From the NCBI RefSeq assembly GCF_007279655.1, contig NZ_QKWN01000015.1:1-64000 (forward strand): a stretch of 64,000 nt of DNA, in the 5' to 3' direction. This DNA comes from Robertkochia solimangrovi. GTDB taxonomy: Bacteria; Bacteroidota; Bacteroidia; Flavobacteriales; Flavobacteriaceae. A program made the translations under genes and the position numbers. The notes beneath the pieces were generated by a model. That model ran no database searches, was not told the origin of the DNA, and was given only the letters and a program-made list of their open reading frames with translations. Each line of letters starts with the position of its first letter. Within the stretch, counting starts at the first letter, position 1. Positions 63,642 through 64,000 of this stretch are shown piece after piece.

Positions 63642-64000
63642 ATGATCTTAATAACAGGAGCCAACGGTAACCTCGGATCAGCGGTGATCAAACATCTTCT
63701 GAAAACTACGGAGGCAAATGAAATCGCCGGGTTGGTTAGAAGCCAGGAAAAAGGAAAAGAACTAAAAGCATTAGGTATCCAGATTCGAACCGGATCTTAT
63801 GATGATGTTGAATCGCTTAAACAAGCCATGCAAGGTGTTGACAAAGTGTTATTGATCTCAGGTCTGGACCAGGAGAGATTCCAGCAACATAAGAACGTGA
63901 TCGATGCTGCAGTATCGCAAGGTGTTGCTTTTATCGCCTATACCAGTGTAAGCATGAAAGATCCGGAGTCTACGGTGAATACTTTTATGAAGAGTCATTT
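63642..64000 (+). CDS. NmrA/QorB-like NAD(P)-binding reductase, cut by window end
   Basis: The visible 119 residues begin MILITGANGNLGSAVIKHLL, a Rossmann GxxGxxG start. They then show GLVRSQEKGKELKALGIQIR and DKVLLISGLDQERFQQHKNVIDAA, as in the QorB/NmrA atypical short-chain family. The full protein would be ~285 residues; the C-terminus lies outside the window. The close divergent HxlR gene supports a quinone- or electrophile-responsive oxidoreductase role. The ATG at 63634 is in another frame and was not used. Confidence 0.88.
   Translation, partial: MILITGANGNLGSAVIKHLLKTTEANEIAGLVRSQEKGKELKALGIQIRTGSYDDVESLKQAMQGVDKVLLISGLDQERFQQHKNVIDAAVSQGVAFIAYTSVSMKDPESTVNTFMKSH

Overview
The window looks like a chromosomal segment of a member of the Bacteroidota, most likely a marine-type Flavobacteriaceae. 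The evidence is three SusC/SusD pairs, two ECF sigma/FecR cascades, SPII lipoproteins ending in a Cys soon after a short hydrophobic stretch, LytTR two-component genes, and a moderately AT-rich composition with very AT-rich intergenic DNA. No rRNA, tRNA, CRISPR array, transposase or phage gene was seen.

Region 1 (1-16 kb) is a stress and redox block studded with intergenic repeats. A cation efflux gene (CDF family) sits between two ~162-bp inverted repeats built from tiny tetraloop hairpins. Minus-strand genes follow: a TlpA-like lipoprotein, a SYLF-domain protein, an Old Yellow Enzyme, a Tat-type dienelactone hydrolase, a tandem UspA protein, a response regulator fused to a CRP/FNR DNA-binding module with its PAS histidine kinase, a small Hsp20, a LOG-family protein and two related small helical proteins. 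Three promoters here carry an FNR/CRP-like palindrome at a similar distance from the start codon, which suggests one regulon run by the fused regulator. katG lies just beyond, inside long inverted repeats made of 7-nt-period arrays and GTTAC-rich mosaics.

Region 2 (15.4-29 kb) holds a five-gene operon of START-like (SRPBCC), VOC and RibD/DHFR-like proteins. It is divergent from a GlxA/AraC-type regulator, with a 22-bp-period direct repeat in the shared promoter. A PagL-like outer-membrane protein and a second barrel protein follow, then an orphan GH43 lipoprotein and a complete RND efflux operon (adaptor, pump, TolC).

Region 3 (29-44 kb) contains a SusCD locus whose partner genes are a secreted HExxH metallopeptidase-like protein and a lipoprotein with two discoidin domains, with LacI-like operators upstream. 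It also has a TSUP permease, a LytTR two-component pair beside a Cthe_2159-like beta-helix lipoprotein, and an acyltransferase-3 gene preceded by another repeat-like segment.

Region 4 (43.5-63 kb) has two head-to-head ECF sigma/FecR/SusCD operons. The minus-strand operon ends with a dipeptide epimerase (L-Ala-D/L-Glu type, DxD motif) and a serine hydrolase, so I propose it imports and processes cell-wall peptides. The plus-strand operon ends with a large TlpA-like thioredoxin protein and an alpha/beta hydrolase. Hairpins sit at the FecR/SusC or SusD/downstream boundaries of these loci. The window ends with an HxlR regulator divergent from a QorB-like reductase cut by the window edge, with a perfect 16-bp inverted repeat between them.
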